Shown here one piece after another: positions 16,640 through 26,667 of a stretch of DNA of 64,000 bases (position 1 is its first letter; each line of letters starts with the position of its first letter). The stretch spans positions 1-64,000 of the forward strand of contig CALDYR010000041.1 in the NCBI GenBank assembly GCA_937944405.1, given 5' to 3'. Source of the stretch: an uncultured Pirellulaceae bacterium. GTDB lineage: Bacteria > Planctomycetota > Planctomycetia > Pirellulales > Pirellulaceae. A program made the position numbers and the translations under genes. Under the pieces are notes generated by a model. The model ran no database searches, had not been told where the DNA came from, and saw only the letters and a list, made by a program, of their open reading frames with translations.

Positions 16640-18859
16640 TTAGCCGTTGGTGGGCAACAGGTTTAGGTAGTCGGTGGTGATTTTCAGCACCTCATCCATA
16701 TAGTAATCCCGTTCGATCGTTTTTTTGTTTACTTGATCGTCAAAGGTTTTACGATCTTCTTTCTCAGCAGACAGCTCTTTGCGTCGCGTCATGAATTCGT
16801 CTTGGTTAAGCGAAACCTTTTTCAGTGCTTTTTGTTCGACGTAGTTTTGGATCTGTCGTTTGCGTTTTGTAAAATCCTCAGATTCATCGACGCGCAGCTG
16901 AGAGCGTTCGTTCAATTTTTGTTTGATCTGGTCTGATGTTAAACTGAACATGTCGTGTGGTGCTTCGCCGATGCGATCAAATTCAACCGCGTAATCAAGA
17001 TCGACTTCGCCGACGTCCATCCGAGCACTGAGAGACGGCAGGACGATGTCTGCTAATACGCCGCGTTTCTGGGTACTGTCGCCGTTAGGGCGATAGAACT
17101 GTTGCATCGTAATTTTCAACGCACCGTAAGTGTTGGGCGGGTTGCGAATCGGCGCGACAACTTGGTTAAGATCCAATAGGCTTTGTACGGTGCCTTTGCC
17201 GTGTGTCTGTTCATCGCCGACGATAATTCCGCGTCCGTAGTCCTGCAGGGCTCCGGCCAAAATCTCGCTGGCACTGGCGCTGAATTTACTGGTCAGAACT
17301 ACGACGGGCTTGTTCCACGAAAGACCGGGCACTTCATCTTCGTATTGGGTGACCTGTCCGTAGGAGTCTTTTACTTGAACCACGGTGCCTTGATCGATAA
17401 ACAAACCTGTCAGGTCGATAGCCTCCCGCAGGCTTCCGCCGCCGTTACGACGAAGGTCCAACACAACCGCATCAACATTTTTCTGGTTAAAGTCATCCAG
17501 GATGCGTTTCACGTCGACGGTGGTGCGACGCCCCCCCATTTTACCGCTCATGTCGGCATAGAAACTGGGAAGGTCAATCACACCAATTTTTCGAGGTGCC
17601 CCGTCGGCGCGGGTGCCTTCTTCAAAGATCGCCCCTTTGGCGGCGCTGTCTTCGAGCTTAATTTTTTCGCGCGAGATCGAAACGGTGTGGACTTCGTCTT
17701 TACCTTCGGAAATCACTGCAAGACGGACAACGGTGCCTGCTTTACCGCGAATCATCGCCACGACATCGCTAAGTTTCCAATTCACGACGTCAATCATTTC
17801 GCCGCCGTGTTTTTCGTACAGCTTGCGTGAAACTTTTGTTCCGTTGGGATTGCCTTGGCCGACGGCAACGATTTTGTCCTCTGGAAAAATTCCGCCTTGG
17901 GTGTCACAGGCACCACCGGGCACGATGCTTTTGATGACGGTATAACCGTCATCGGTGATCGAAAGCGTTGCTCCGATGCCTTCAAGTTCCAGTCCCAGCA
18001 TAATGCGGAAGTCTTCATAGGATTTCGAAGACATATAGGATGTGTGAGGATCGTACGCATTGGTGATCGCAGAAACGTAGATCTCAATCAGTTCTTCGGC
18101 GTTGGTTTGGTGCATTCGGCGGGCGAACGATTGGTAACGCTTGCGAAGGAGTTCCTTGGGATTCTTCTTCTCATAGGGTTTCACTTCGCCGGTGGTGACT
18201 TCGTCGTCAGCGCTATCTACGGCCGAATCTGAACCTTCTTCGGGTGTCGGAGAGGGGGACACGTTTGGGGCATTTTTTTCATCTTCGTCTTCGTCGTCGT
18301 TTTCCAGAACCAATAAACTGTATTTGATTCGTTTTCGCCACATCTCCAGCGATTCCTCCTCCGTCCGCGCGTAGCTGAGCAGATCAGGATCGGTGATCAT
18401 CTCCTCTTTGACTGAAAAGTCGTGATCTTGTTCGATCAGTTCGACGGCTTGGACCGTGCGTTGGTCGATGCGTTGGAGAAACCGCCGGTACATCGCAAAA
18501 GCAGTTGAAAATTCACCGCGTTTGAGTTGGTCATCCAGTTCGGTTCTATTGCTCGAAAATTCATCGATGTCGGACTGCATGAAGTAGACCTTCATCGGGT
18601 CCAAGCTTTTGGCGAACAGGTCAAAGGCCCGTTGTGAAATCTGATCGTCCAAAGGATGTTTTGACAGGTGGTCTGACTGCATCAGTTTGGTGACCAAACG
18701 GGCCACGTATCCGCTGACGATCGACGGTTTGCCAAGATTGTCGGCCCGAGCTGACGACAGGAGTCCCGTGATCGAAACTGCGATTAAGCAAGCAAAGATT
18801 ATCGACTTTCCGGAACGTGTCAGTCGTGTTGCATGGTCAACCATGAGTCTTGAAAGCAT
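16640..18859 (-). CDS. prc: Carboxy-terminal processing protease, Tsp/Prc type (S41)
   Basis: Periplasmic serine protease that degrades tagged or misfolded exported proteins. 739 aa, close to Tsp (~680), with an N-terminal signal/anchor (SIIFACLIAVSITGLLSS, ~19-36). A helical TSP N-domain follows, then a PDZ domain (ELEGIGATLSITDDGYTVIKSIVPGGA) and the S41 catalytic domain: VLDLRRNGGGSLREA, nucleophile Ser in KFSASASEILAGAL, and Lys in THGKGTVQSL. A C-terminal helical DUF3340-like tail completes the Tsp architecture. Unusual is a ~45-residue acidic Ser/Pro/Asp linker (DDEDEDEKNAPNVSPSPTPEEG) inside the N-domain. It is encoded alone. Confidence 0.9.
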   Translation of the reverse strand: MLSRLMVDHATRLTRSGKSIIFACLIAVSITGLLSSARADNLGKPSIVSGYVARLVTKLMQSDHLSKHPLDDQISQRAFDLFAKSLDPMKVYFMQSDIDEFSSNRTELDDQLKRGEFSTAFAMYRRFLQRIDQRTVQAVELIEQDHDFSVKEEMITDPDLLSYARTEEESLEMWRKRIKYSLLVLENDDEDEDEKNAPNVSPSPTPEEGSDSAVDSADDEVTTGEVKPYEKKNPKELLRKRYQSFARRMHQTNAEELIEIYVSAITNAYDPHTSYMSSKSYEDFRIMLGLELEGIGATLSITDDGYTVIKSIVPGGACDTQGGIFPEDKIVAVGQGNPNGTKVSRKLYEKHGGEMIDVVNWKLSDVVAMIRGKAGTVVRLAVISEGKDEVHTVSISREKIKLEDSAAKGAIFEEGTRADGAPRKIGVIDLPSFYADMSGKMGGRRTTVDVKRILDDFNQKNVDAVVLDLRRNGGGSLREAIDLTGLFIDQGTVVQVKDSYGQVTQYEDEVPGLSWNKPVVVLTSKFSASASEILAGALQDYGRGIIVGDEQTHGKGTVQSLLDLNQVVAPIRNPPNTYGALKITMQQFYRPNGDSTQKRGVLADIVLPSLSARMDVGEVDLDYAVEFDRIGEAPHDMFSLTSDQIKQKLNERSQLRVDESEDFTKRKRQIQNYVEQKALKKVSLNQDEFMTRRKELSAEKEDRKTFDDQVNKKTIERDYYMDEVLKITTDYLNLLPTNG

Positions 18860-19997
18860 ATTGATTCCTTCGCCTATTTTTTTAAAATACCAGTTCTACG
18901 GTAATACAACCGGCGGAGTTCGCTGAGGGGCCGCTTTAGATCCGCTATTATTCTGCTGGTTACGGGATTACCCCACCCGATCCATTGGGTTCGGAAAAGA
19001 TGGTGTATTAAAATCCTAGAAACAACGGGCAGTAGCGGCAAGCCCGATATTCTCGGCTGAACCGTAGGTAAGGTTTTTTACGGAGGTATCTCGCGTCTTA
19101 ATTTGGCTTTGAACTGCGGCTTATCGGATATTGTTGGGACGCCACGGGCGACTATGGATGCATCTGGGCGTACAATATACGGACGCATTTTGAGTATTTA
19201 CGCAACTTTGGTGCAAGCAGCTTCGCATTTAGTAACGGCGTCGCCAATGGAGAGCGGTGATGGGAGGGACGGGGCCTTGAATTGCGTCAACCTTCGCGAC
19301 TGTCGTGGTTGGCCGTCGGTCGATAGCGCACTTGATTTGATCTTTTTGTCGATCTAAAACATGATCGTGCGGAACTTAGAAACACGGGAATTGTAAGTTC
19401 GACGTTTTCAGGTGAGCGGTTTTCTCCCGTTTGACCGTCAGCCGACGGGCATACGTGCTTGTGGGCGCTAAAACGCGCACGCTTACTCTCTGGCGGTTAA
19501 ACCTAAAAACTCGAACACAGACCGGTCATCGTCACAATCTCCAAATTGTTTTCCGGCGTCCCTTAAGCGGTTCCTGCATGCAATCCAGTCGGCTCCTTTT
19601 TTGATATTTCTAAACTAATGAAATTCATTGCCGATATTCATTGCCGGTTTACGGTTTTAGCTTTTGATGTTGGGCACCTCTGACGGTTCTTTGGGGTGTT
19701 TAATGCCTGCTGAGTCCGGTAGTGAGATTTTCCATAATTCCCGGATGGGCCACTAAATGGATTTCGGGACAATTCAGATATTGAACGGAACTGAAAAACC
19801 ATGCACCAGTTCGAGCCCGCAAAATGCGTTGATACTGCGTTTTAACGTTGGCAAGCGGGATCTAATATCACAAATATCCTTGTGCGAATTGTCGACGGCG
19901 GGGTGCAGGTTACTTATAATCCGTATCCACGCGGCGATGCCATCTAAATGGGCGCAGCTAACTCGCAATTTTTTCGTGCCGTTTTTAGACAGACATC
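18860..19997. other. 1.1-kb intergenic region, no supported gene
   Basis: The largest wholly empty stretch in the window, lying between two divergent genes. ORFs at 19103-19357 (TTG start) and 19757-20050 have no domain, and the second overlaps the regulator start. I found no convincing RNA gene, hairpin or repeat. It could hold a small RNA or the upstream region of the sigma-54 activator. Confidence 0.45.
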
Positions 19998-21857
19998 GTG
20001 CAAGCATTTATCCTTATGAACGCCGGAGCCAATTCTGGGGCTCGATTTGAATTAGTAGAAGGCGAAAAAAATCTGCTGGGACGTGATTGGGAGTGCCGTG
20101 TCGTGCTCAACGATCCCCAATGTTCGCGTTTCCACGCCGAAGTCTATTGCGACCAAGACGGTTGGTGGGTGCGGGATAAAAATTCCAGCAACGGCACTTT
20201 CGTTAACGGTCAGACCGTAGAACTAGCGCGGTTGGTCGATGGGACGGAGTTGCGGATCGGCGCCTCGTCATTTACTTTCAGCATCGATGCCCCCAACGCC
20301 AAACAACCCTCCGGTGTAAAATTCACATCTGACGCCAACGAACTCGACGACGTCACGATCATTCTTGACGAATCGATGAACGCTCATGAGACGGGGCAGT
20401 ATACGCTTGATTTTCTGAAGGGGCACAATTGGGGGCAAGATTTCTTCTTCCTGTTCCAATTGTCGGTGAAATTGTTGGCCGTTGATGAACCTGACAAAGT
20501 CATCAGGATCTGCATGAAGCGATTGTTTGATCGCACGATGGCGTCGGCGGCGGGGTTTTTATGGGTTTCCGATGATGGAGTATTGTCGCCGCGCGTCATT
20601 TTCCCAGAAGCCCAATCGGATCTGTTGAAGCTGAATAAGGGGCTTACGGCTCGGGTTGTGTCTGAGAAAAGAGCGCTGCGGATCGAACAGGGCAATGGAC
20701 TTAAAAGTAGAAAGAAGAAAACAGAAAGCCTCTACTCTGATTCCATTTGCGTTCCACTGATTTCAGAAAGCCGCGTGAAAGGTGCGATTCACCTGTACCG
20801 CAAAGAGAAACCGTTCTCCGAAAGTCACTTTGAACTGGCCGTGGCGATGGCCAATATCATGATCCGTTCACTCGACCGTGCCCATCGGTTGACTGCTTTA
20901 GCCGCCGAAAACGATCGTTTGGTGCAGAAGTCCGCGACCTTCGACGAACTCAAGGGGGAAAGCACAAAGATGCTGGAACTCAAAAGCAAAATCAAACGCG
21001 TGGCCAAAGCTTCCGGTTGTGTGCTCATTCGCGGCGAAAGCGGAGCCGGTAAGGAACTGGTGGCACGTGCGTTGCACCGTGCCAGCCCGCGCAGCGACCG
21101 GCCCATGTTAAGCGTCAACTGTGCCGCCATTCCACGCGACCTGATGGAAAGCCAGTTGTTTGGCCACAAAAAAGGATCGTTTACGTCGGCCGATCGCGAC
21201 CACATCGGATGGTTCCAACAGGCCGACCTCGGGACACTGTTTTTGGACGAAATCGGTGAATTGACGCTCGAAGGGCAAGCGAAATTGCTACGAACGCTCG
21301 AAGGCCATCCCTTTTTGCCGGTCGGAGGTACCGAAGAAGTAACCGTAGATGTGCGCGTGATCTGCGCGACCAACCGGGACCTCAAAGAGTTCGTCGCCGA
21401 AAAACGCTTTCGCGAAGACCTGTTTTACCGTCTCAGTGTCTATGAGTTGCTGATTCCACCGCTGCGTGACCGTGAGTCCGATATTCAGATGCTGATTGAT
21501 TTCTTTCTCTGCCATTTTCGAAATCAGCTCGGGCGTCCTGAGATGACGTTGTCCAAAGAAGCCAATTTAAAGTTGCTGGGGTATCAGTGGCCCGGCAATG
21601 TGCGCCAACTGCGAAACGTTATCGACAGTGCAACGGTAATGTGTGAAGGTAACGAAATCCAAATGGGAGATTTAGGAATTCGCGAAGCCACCGACGGAGA
21701 GTTTGACACGCTGCGAATCGACCACTGGGAGCGGAAGTTGATCATCGACGCGCTCAAACGGACCTCCAACAATGTCCCCAAAGCGGCGGGGCTTTTAGGC
21801 ATCAGCCGGGCAACGCTGTATCGCAAAATCGAAGATTACGGTGTCCAGCGCAAATAG
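19998..21857 (+). CDS. FHA-GAF sigma-54-dependent transcriptional activator
   Basis: 619 aa. Residues ~5-95 are an FHA domain (LLGRDWECRVVLNDPQCSRFHAEV, NSSNGTFVNG) that binds phosphothreonine, so input probably comes from a Ser/Thr kinase. Residues ~150-300 are GAF-like. Residues ~325-560 are the AAA+ domain: Walker A GESGAGKE (~346), Walker B FLDEIGE (~416), and a sigma-54-contacting loop GSFTSA (~393) instead of the usual GAFTGA. The C-terminal Fis-type helix-turn-helix (NNVPKAAGLLGISRATLYRKI) binds enhancers. No kinase, phosphatase or obvious -24/-12 promoter lies next to it, so its targets are probably elsewhere. The track starts it at 19998; a nearby in-frame ATG (MNAGANSG) would shorten it by only a few residues. 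Confidence 0.9.
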   Translation: MQAFILMNAGANSGARFELVEGEKNLLGRDWECRVVLNDPQCSRFHAEVYCDQDGWWVRDKNSSNGTFVNGQTVELARLVDGTELRIGASSFTFSIDAPNAKQPSGVKFTSDANELDDVTIILDESMNAHETGQYTLDFLKGHNWGQDFFFLFQLSVKLLAVDEPDKVIRICMKRLFDRTMASAAGFLWVSDDGVLSPRVIFPEAQSDLLKLNKGLTARVVSEKRALRIEQGNGLKSRKKKTESLYSDSICVPLISESRVKGAIHLYRKEKPFSESHFELAVAMANIMIRSLDRAHRLTALAAENDRLVQKSATFDELKGESTKMLELKSKIKRVAKASGCVLIRGESGAGKELVARALHRASPRSDRPMLSVNCAAIPRDLMESQLFGHKKGSFTSADRDHIGWFQQADLGTLFLDEIGELTLEGQAKLLRTLEGHPFLPVGGTEEVTVDVRVICATNRDLKEFVAEKRFREDLFYRLSVYELLIPPLRDRESDIQMLIDFFLCHFRNQLGRPEMTLSKEANLKLLGYQWPGNVRQLRNVIDSATVMCEGNEIQMGDLGIREATDGEFDTLRIDHWERKLIIDALKRTSNNVPKAAGLLGISRATLYRKIEDYGVQRK

Positions 21858-21984
21858 AGGTCGATCGAGACGCCGTGAAACGCGCGATCAAGCGAACGCA
21901 GTGGTGCGGCGCTAACAACACGGCGCGGCGTTGAGGGTTTTCAGTGAACCAGCGATTATAACCGACGCGCAGTTACGATCGAAG

Positions 21985-23901
21985 CTACGCGGCTTTTGAA
22001 TCCGATTCCCTACCAGTTGTTGCGTCTTCGTTGGTGGAAGGGGCGCTGTTGGCGATTGCCGCTTCGGCGACATTGTGGATGCGAATGTCGCGTTGAGGAA
22101 ATGCAATTTCGATTTCGTTTTCGCGGAACGCGTCGTCGATCGCCATATTCAATTCGTGTTGTACGCGCGCCAGATACGGTCGCCCGGGGATGATGACTCG
22201 CAATTCAAAATCTAGCGTACTGTCACCAAAGTTCTTGAACAGTACTTCGGGGCGCGGACTGCGTTGAACCAAGGGGTGACGTTTGGCGACTTCCATTAAG
22301 GTACGGTAAACCAATTTGGTGTCCGAACCGTAAGCCACACCAACATTCATAATTGCTCGGAAATCAGAATCCGACAGCGTCCAGTTCATCACGTCTTCGG
22401 TGATGAATTTTTTGTTCGGAACAATCAATTCGCAATGGTCTAAATCGCGAATCGTTGTCGCCCGTAGCTGCATCCGGCAGACCGTGCCGGTGGTGCCATT
22501 GACGGTAACAATATCGCCGACCCGTACCGGACGTTCGATCAAGATGATCAGGCCCGAGATCAAATTGGCAAAAATCTCTTGCAGTCCAAAACCCAATCCC
22601 ACGGTCAAACCAGCGGCCAACCATTGCACGCTGCTCCAGGAAAATCCGACGACGTAGAATGCAAACAACAGTCCGAACACACCGACTAAGTAACGCACAA
22701 CAAATGAAATCGCGTAACGTCCGCCCTTATCCAAGGGCAAACGGTCCAACAGCGTGATCTCCAGCAGCCCCGGTAGGTTGCGACTGAGCACGGTCGACAT
22801 CGCTAATACGCCGATCCCGATCAAAATTTCGCGCGGAGTGATGATCTCGGCGTTGCCGAGAGCGTCCACGTGAGCCGATTTCCAGCATTGGATGCTGTCC
22901 AGATAGGAAATCGTGGGTGAGACGGTGGACCAAATTTGCCACCCTGCGGTAATCATTGCCATCAGCGCGGTGACTCGAACTAAGCGATCGACCTGTGACG
23001 AAATTTCTTTAATACTGATGGATTCATCTTCACTGATATGGCCCTCTTCGGTGCGTGTCAGTTGTCGTAGCTTCACACGAAACTGAGTCGTCAGCAGCAA
23101 CCGGCTGACCAAACCGCCCAAAAGGCCGATCGCGAGAATGGCTTGTGCGCTCCAAAATGCGCGACCGCTCATTTCGAATGCCGTGAAGTGATAACCGATA
23201 GCGGACATCACGGCCAAAGCCAGAATTGCCAGCGGCAAACAAAAAATCGTGAATCGTCGCGCCAACGCGGTCCAAGGTTCTGCCGCATTGATCGCCGTGG
23301 CGTCGATCGAATCGCCGTTAAAAAGGCGTTCGTTGGATCGCCTTCGTTCGGCCCGACCGATTTTGATTCCTTGTTCGATTAAAACACTGTCACACGCGCG
23401 ATTGACCAATCGCCCGCCAAACCAAAATCCAATCGCCAAAGAGACGACCGAACCTAAGAAGAAAAACCGTCCTAACGAATCACTCCAAATCCCGCCATCA
23501 AAGGTGATCAACGCCATGGAAAAAAAACGGCAAGGCAGGCTGATGCAAACGGCGCACCGCAATATCGTGTAGACCCCGCGGCAAAAATCGTGCGACCAAC
23601 CGAAGTGCTGTTCGGCAGGACCAGTGGAAGAAAGAAGCGTCATCAGCAGCATCGTCGACAACACCACCGGCGTAATGTCGATCAACGATTGCTGGAGTGT
23701 TCCACGCAACGTGTTGAGGTCAAACGCAGGTGATAACTGCCAAGCTAAAAAAAGCAGAAGTAGGGGGACAAACAATGCCGAACAGAACGCGGACGCCACG
23801 TTGGCTAACATCGGACGATAGCGCGAAAATCGTTTGATGTCGGCGACCAATCCGGGAGTCGGACGTTTCAGCGAATCAAATTCTGGAGTAGCGTCAGCCA
23901 T
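21985..23901 (-). CDS. Mechanosensitive channel, MscS family (membrane half of an MscK-like protein)
   Basis: 638 aa. About ten membrane segments precede the MscS core. The pore helix and beta domain are clear (WLAAGLTVGLGFGLQEIFANLISGLIILIERPVRVGDIVTVNGTTGTV, then TTIRDLDHCELIVPNKKFITEDVMNW). The N-terminal membrane part (PAEQHFGWSHDFCRGVYTILR, SDSLGRFFFLGSVVSLA) matches the middle of large MscK/KefA proteins, which gate on membrane tension and release solutes under hypo-osmotic stress. The periplasmic portion normally fused in front is the next gene upstream, 230 bp away. Confidence 0.88.
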   Translation of the reverse strand: MADATPEFDSLKRPTPGLVADIKRFSRYRPMLANVASAFCSALFVPLLLLFLAWQLSPAFDLNTLRGTLQQSLIDITPVVLSTMLLMTLLSSTGPAEQHFGWSHDFCRGVYTILRCAVCISLPCRFFSMALITFDGGIWSDSLGRFFFLGSVVSLAIGFWFGGRLVNRACDSVLIEQGIKIGRAERRRSNERLFNGDSIDATAINAAEPWTALARRFTIFCLPLAILALAVMSAIGYHFTAFEMSGRAFWSAQAILAIGLLGGLVSRLLLTTQFRVKLRQLTRTEEGHISEDESISIKEISSQVDRLVRVTALMAMITAGWQIWSTVSPTISYLDSIQCWKSAHVDALGNAEIITPREILIGIGVLAMSTVLSRNLPGLLEITLLDRLPLDKGGRYAISFVVRYLVGVFGLLFAFYVVGFSWSSVQWLAAGLTVGLGFGLQEIFANLISGLIILIERPVRVGDIVTVNGTTGTVCRMQLRATTIRDLDHCELIVPNKKFITEDVMNWTLSDSDFRAIMNVGVAYGSDTKLVYRTLMEVAKRHPLVQRSPRPEVLFKNFGDSTLDFELRVIIPGRPYLARVQHELNMAIDDAFRENEIEIAFPQRDIRIHNVAEAAIANSAPSTNEDATTGRESDSKAA

Positions 23902-24130
23902 AGTTTTGGATTTTGTTTGAGTTACGGATTCGAGTTGGATACGCCATAGCAGTCAGTACCAAACCGGAACATGACTTATCAAGCTTTAATTTTAGGATCG
24001 CTGAACTGGTCAGGATTCAAGCCGGTCGCGGAAACCCGAGGCCAGCGCTCTAAAGGCGGATCTGGAGAACATTGGTCTTTAACGGGCACCGACCGGCGCC
24101 CGTCCGATGGAAACGTGGATGTTCTATTGC

Positions 24131-26290
24131 CTACGCTTTGAATCGCCGGCTGAAAATGAACAGGCCGACCAAGCCAATCAATCCCCCCGCCGATTCGTGA
24201 GGACTGGTGACAAAACGATGCGTCAATTCGCCTAACAATTCGGTCCAAAGCTGGGGGGAAAAGAACTTCGCCACCGCAAATCTCGAGCGCGCGATCTGTT
24301 GGATACTGATCGGTTGAGCCGAACGGACCCACAATGAGTTCTGATTCACGAATTGCATGGTGGCGTCGATCTCGCGGACTAACTCCTCCCGTTCAACGAT
24401 AATTCTTCCCAAGAGGTCAATATAAGCGTGGTGGTCGGCGCTTAATTGGTCGTACTGTTGGCGAATACTTTCGACGATCTCAACGGCCATCACCGAAAGT
24501 TCCGCGTCGGTGATAGAGTCGGAATGAACGTCCTGCAAAATTTCAGCCGCGTACTCTACCGGATGCGACAGCGGTTCGCGCAGTTCATTTAATTTGATTC
24601 GTTCGAGACTGATCTTTTGCAGTTCGCGATTAAGCTGCCTGATGCGTTGGCGGCTTTTGAAGGGGCGGATCATCTTGCGGCGGACATCTACCAACAACAA
24701 TCCGTCGGCTTGACTGAGGGTATTGTCGATGATGCTTTTTTCGACCGCTTCGTGTTGGCCGTGAACGTCGTTGAGCAGTCCTTTGACCTCGATTTCTTCG
24801 TCAGTCGCGGCGCGGATCAGTTCGGTGAAGCTGATTCTGCGTTGGGTTAATTCAGCGTTCAGTTCCGCCAGTTCCCGCAGCGCCGGCGCCGCATCAATCA
24901 CTTGCGCGCGGGCCACACGGGCTTCCTGTTCTAAGTCCAGTCGTCGACGGCGGTTGGCAGCGAAGTTCCAAGCTTCGATTTCGGCCTCCAACACCTTTAA
25001 CTCGCGCGCCAATAAATCACTGTTAAGGGGGAGTAAACGGTTCTCCATTTCATATAGCTTCGATTCACTGTCTAAAGAATCGGTGTGGTACTCCAACTGG
25101 AGTTCCTCAGCGCGAAGCCGAATCATCGTAAAGGTATCGGCTTCTCCAAGTTCTTCGTTCTTGAGTTGTTTATCAAGTTCGGCGATGCCCTTGCGTGAGT
25201 CGGCCCGGTCTTTGGGAATCTCACCCAAGCGGACTTTATGTTGCAACTCCGTTTTGTTCAATTCGTCCATCCGCGCGTGGAGCGTTTCCATGTCCTGACG
25301 GAGGCTCTCCAGTTGCGTGAACAGATCCTCTGCGGATTCTCCTTCATTGGGGATTTGCGGTTTCAAATCGACTGAAAGTTTATTTTGGAGGAGCTTTTTC
25401 TTTTCTTCAAACTTCATAATCGAGTCGCGCTGGATCAGGTCTTTCTTAAGATACTTCTTGGCCTGCGACAGTAGGCCAAGCGATTCATCAAGCAATCGCG
25501 CGCGGCGGCTGTGTTCCGCAGTCTCATCATTCTGGGACGATTTTAAAACCGCTTTTTGATGTTGAATCACTTCCTGTAGATCACCAATCATCTGCCGAGA
25601 AATCGGCAGATCCAACGCAAGGTCGGCAGGGAACGCCGGACCGATCGGCGCTTGGACCGGCGAAGGCGACGCGGGAGGTTGCGTTTGGGTTGAGGCTCTT
25701 GCTTGGGTGGGGGCTGACGCTGGGATTTGGCTGGGTGGTGTTTCTAAGTCGGCCGGGGCGCGCACCGCTTGGACCGGTGACTTTTTTTGATCCTCTACGC
25801 TGCGGAGTTCGGTCGGTTCTTCCAACGTAGCGATCTCCACGTTTGAGAATGCCGAAAACCCCTCGGTGGCCGCATCGTTATAGGCCGCAGGTTGCACGGC
25901 GGAATCGTAAATGATGTCGACCGATGGAGGACGCTGTGTCGATTGCGGGCGTTGGGTGAGGGCCGATAATTGTCGATCCGACCGGTTGCCCAAAACGATT
26001 TTAGCCAGTTGTTGATCGGTGACGACTAAATCAGCAATCCCGTTGCAGTGAAGCTTAAAATCAATTTTCCGATCGTGGTGGAATCGATAGAAATTTTGTT
26101 CGATCGTAAATCCCGGTGCAATTCGGTTGGACCTAGGTAACGCTGGTTTGCTGTTCCTTGGTGCTTGTCGCAGCGAATTGCGAGGACGCGCTGATTGTCC
26201 GTTGGCCGTTGGGAATCCCCCGATTCCAAGTACGATTCCAAGTACGAGTGTGAAAATCAAAGCCAACCAACGGTTCGGTGCCAATAACAT
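24131..26290 (-). CDS. Periplasmic coiled-coil protein, MscK N-terminal half
   Basis: From the ATG at 26290 about 719 aa (the tracked start at 26332 is a TTG adding 14 residues). A signal peptide (MLLAPNRWLALIFTLVLGIVLGIGGF) is followed by a Pro/Ala/Gln-rich stretch (~190-220), then ~450 residues of coiled coil. The last ~150 residues (LDLLGRIIVEREELVREID, NSLWVRSAQPI) match the periplasmic domain of MscK/KefA, ending in one membrane helix (GGLIGLVGLFIFSRRFKA). The channel half is the downstream gene in the same direction. Together they would equal one MscK of ~1,350 aa, so this is a split MscK, ancestral or recent. Part of the signal peptide arises from a 12-bp tandem duplication (26222-26245). 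Confidence 0.75.
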   Translation of the reverse strand: MLLAPNRWLALIFTLVLGIVLGIGGFPTANGQSARPRNSLRQAPRNSKPALPRSNRIAPGFTIEQNFYRFHHDRKIDFKLHCNGIADLVVTDQQLAKIVLGNRSDRQLSALTQRPQSTQRPPSVDIIYDSAVQPAAYNDAATEGFSAFSNVEIATLEEPTELRSVEDQKKSPVQAVRAPADLETPPSQIPASAPTQARASTQTQPPASPSPVQAPIGPAFPADLALDLPISRQMIGDLQEVIQHQKAVLKSSQNDETAEHSRRARLLDESLGLLSQAKKYLKKDLIQRDSIMKFEEKKKLLQNKLSVDLKPQIPNEGESAEDLFTQLESLRQDMETLHARMDELNKTELQHKVRLGEIPKDRADSRKGIAELDKQLKNEELGEADTFTMIRLRAEELQLEYHTDSLDSESKLYEMENRLLPLNSDLLARELKVLEAEIEAWNFAANRRRRLDLEQEARVARAQVIDAAPALRELAELNAELTQRRISFTELIRAATDEEIEVKGLLNDVHGQHEAVEKSIIDNTLSQADGLLLVDVRRKMIRPFKSRQRIRQLNRELQKISLERIKLNELREPLSHPVEYAAEILQDVHSDSITDAELSVMAVEIVESIRQQYDQLSADHHAYIDLLGRIIVEREELVREIDATMQFVNQNSLWVRSAQPISIQQIARSRFAVAKFFSPQLWTELLGELTHRFVTSPHESAGGLIGLVGLFIFSRRFKA
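26222..26245. repeat. 12-bp perfect tandem duplication inside a signal-peptide region
   Basis: GATTCCAAGTAC occurs twice in direct succession, adding an extra VLGI to the hydrophobic core of the MscK-half signal peptide. Confidence 0.8.
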
Positions 26291-26667
26291 TACACGATTT
26301 AAAATCACACGTGACTCCAAAGTCCATTTCAAACGTCGCAGATAGAAGGAACATACGCACCGTCAGAACGTCTTGTTTGCGGAGTTTAGATTTTTCGTTT
26401 GGACACAACAATAGCAGAGTTTTTTCTCATCTTTTTTCGGCCTCTTCCGCGATTTTACATCGCAAGTTTAGAAATTGTGACGGGCTTCGCCTGAATTCCC
26501 GTCGGTGGGGTTTAGGGGCATTCAGGCCAATCCCTCGTTCATTCACTGTAAACGGTAAGCTTTGGGCGCGCTCGGTGCCCCCAAGTTCCCCCACCCTCTT
26601 TTGTTCCCGAGGGCGACAGCGCGGGGATTCGTAAGAAACTGCTATCGGTCAAAACTGCCTTCGCAGT
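26291..26667. other. Intergenic region with a repeat copy
   Basis: Between the start of the MscK half and the end of pstB. Apart from dispersed-element copy E I see no gene. The 118-aa plus-strand ORF across it is not supported. Confidence 0.5.
26457..26531 (+). repeat. Dispersed palindromic element, copy E
   Basis: Reads CGCAAGTTTAGAAATTGTG, then GCCTGAATTCCCG, then GGGGCATTCAGGCCAAT. It aligns to the other copies over ~70 bp. Its arms GCCTGAAT / ATTCAGGC pair perfectly where the other copies carry a mismatch, with the loop length preserved. Confidence 0.6.
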
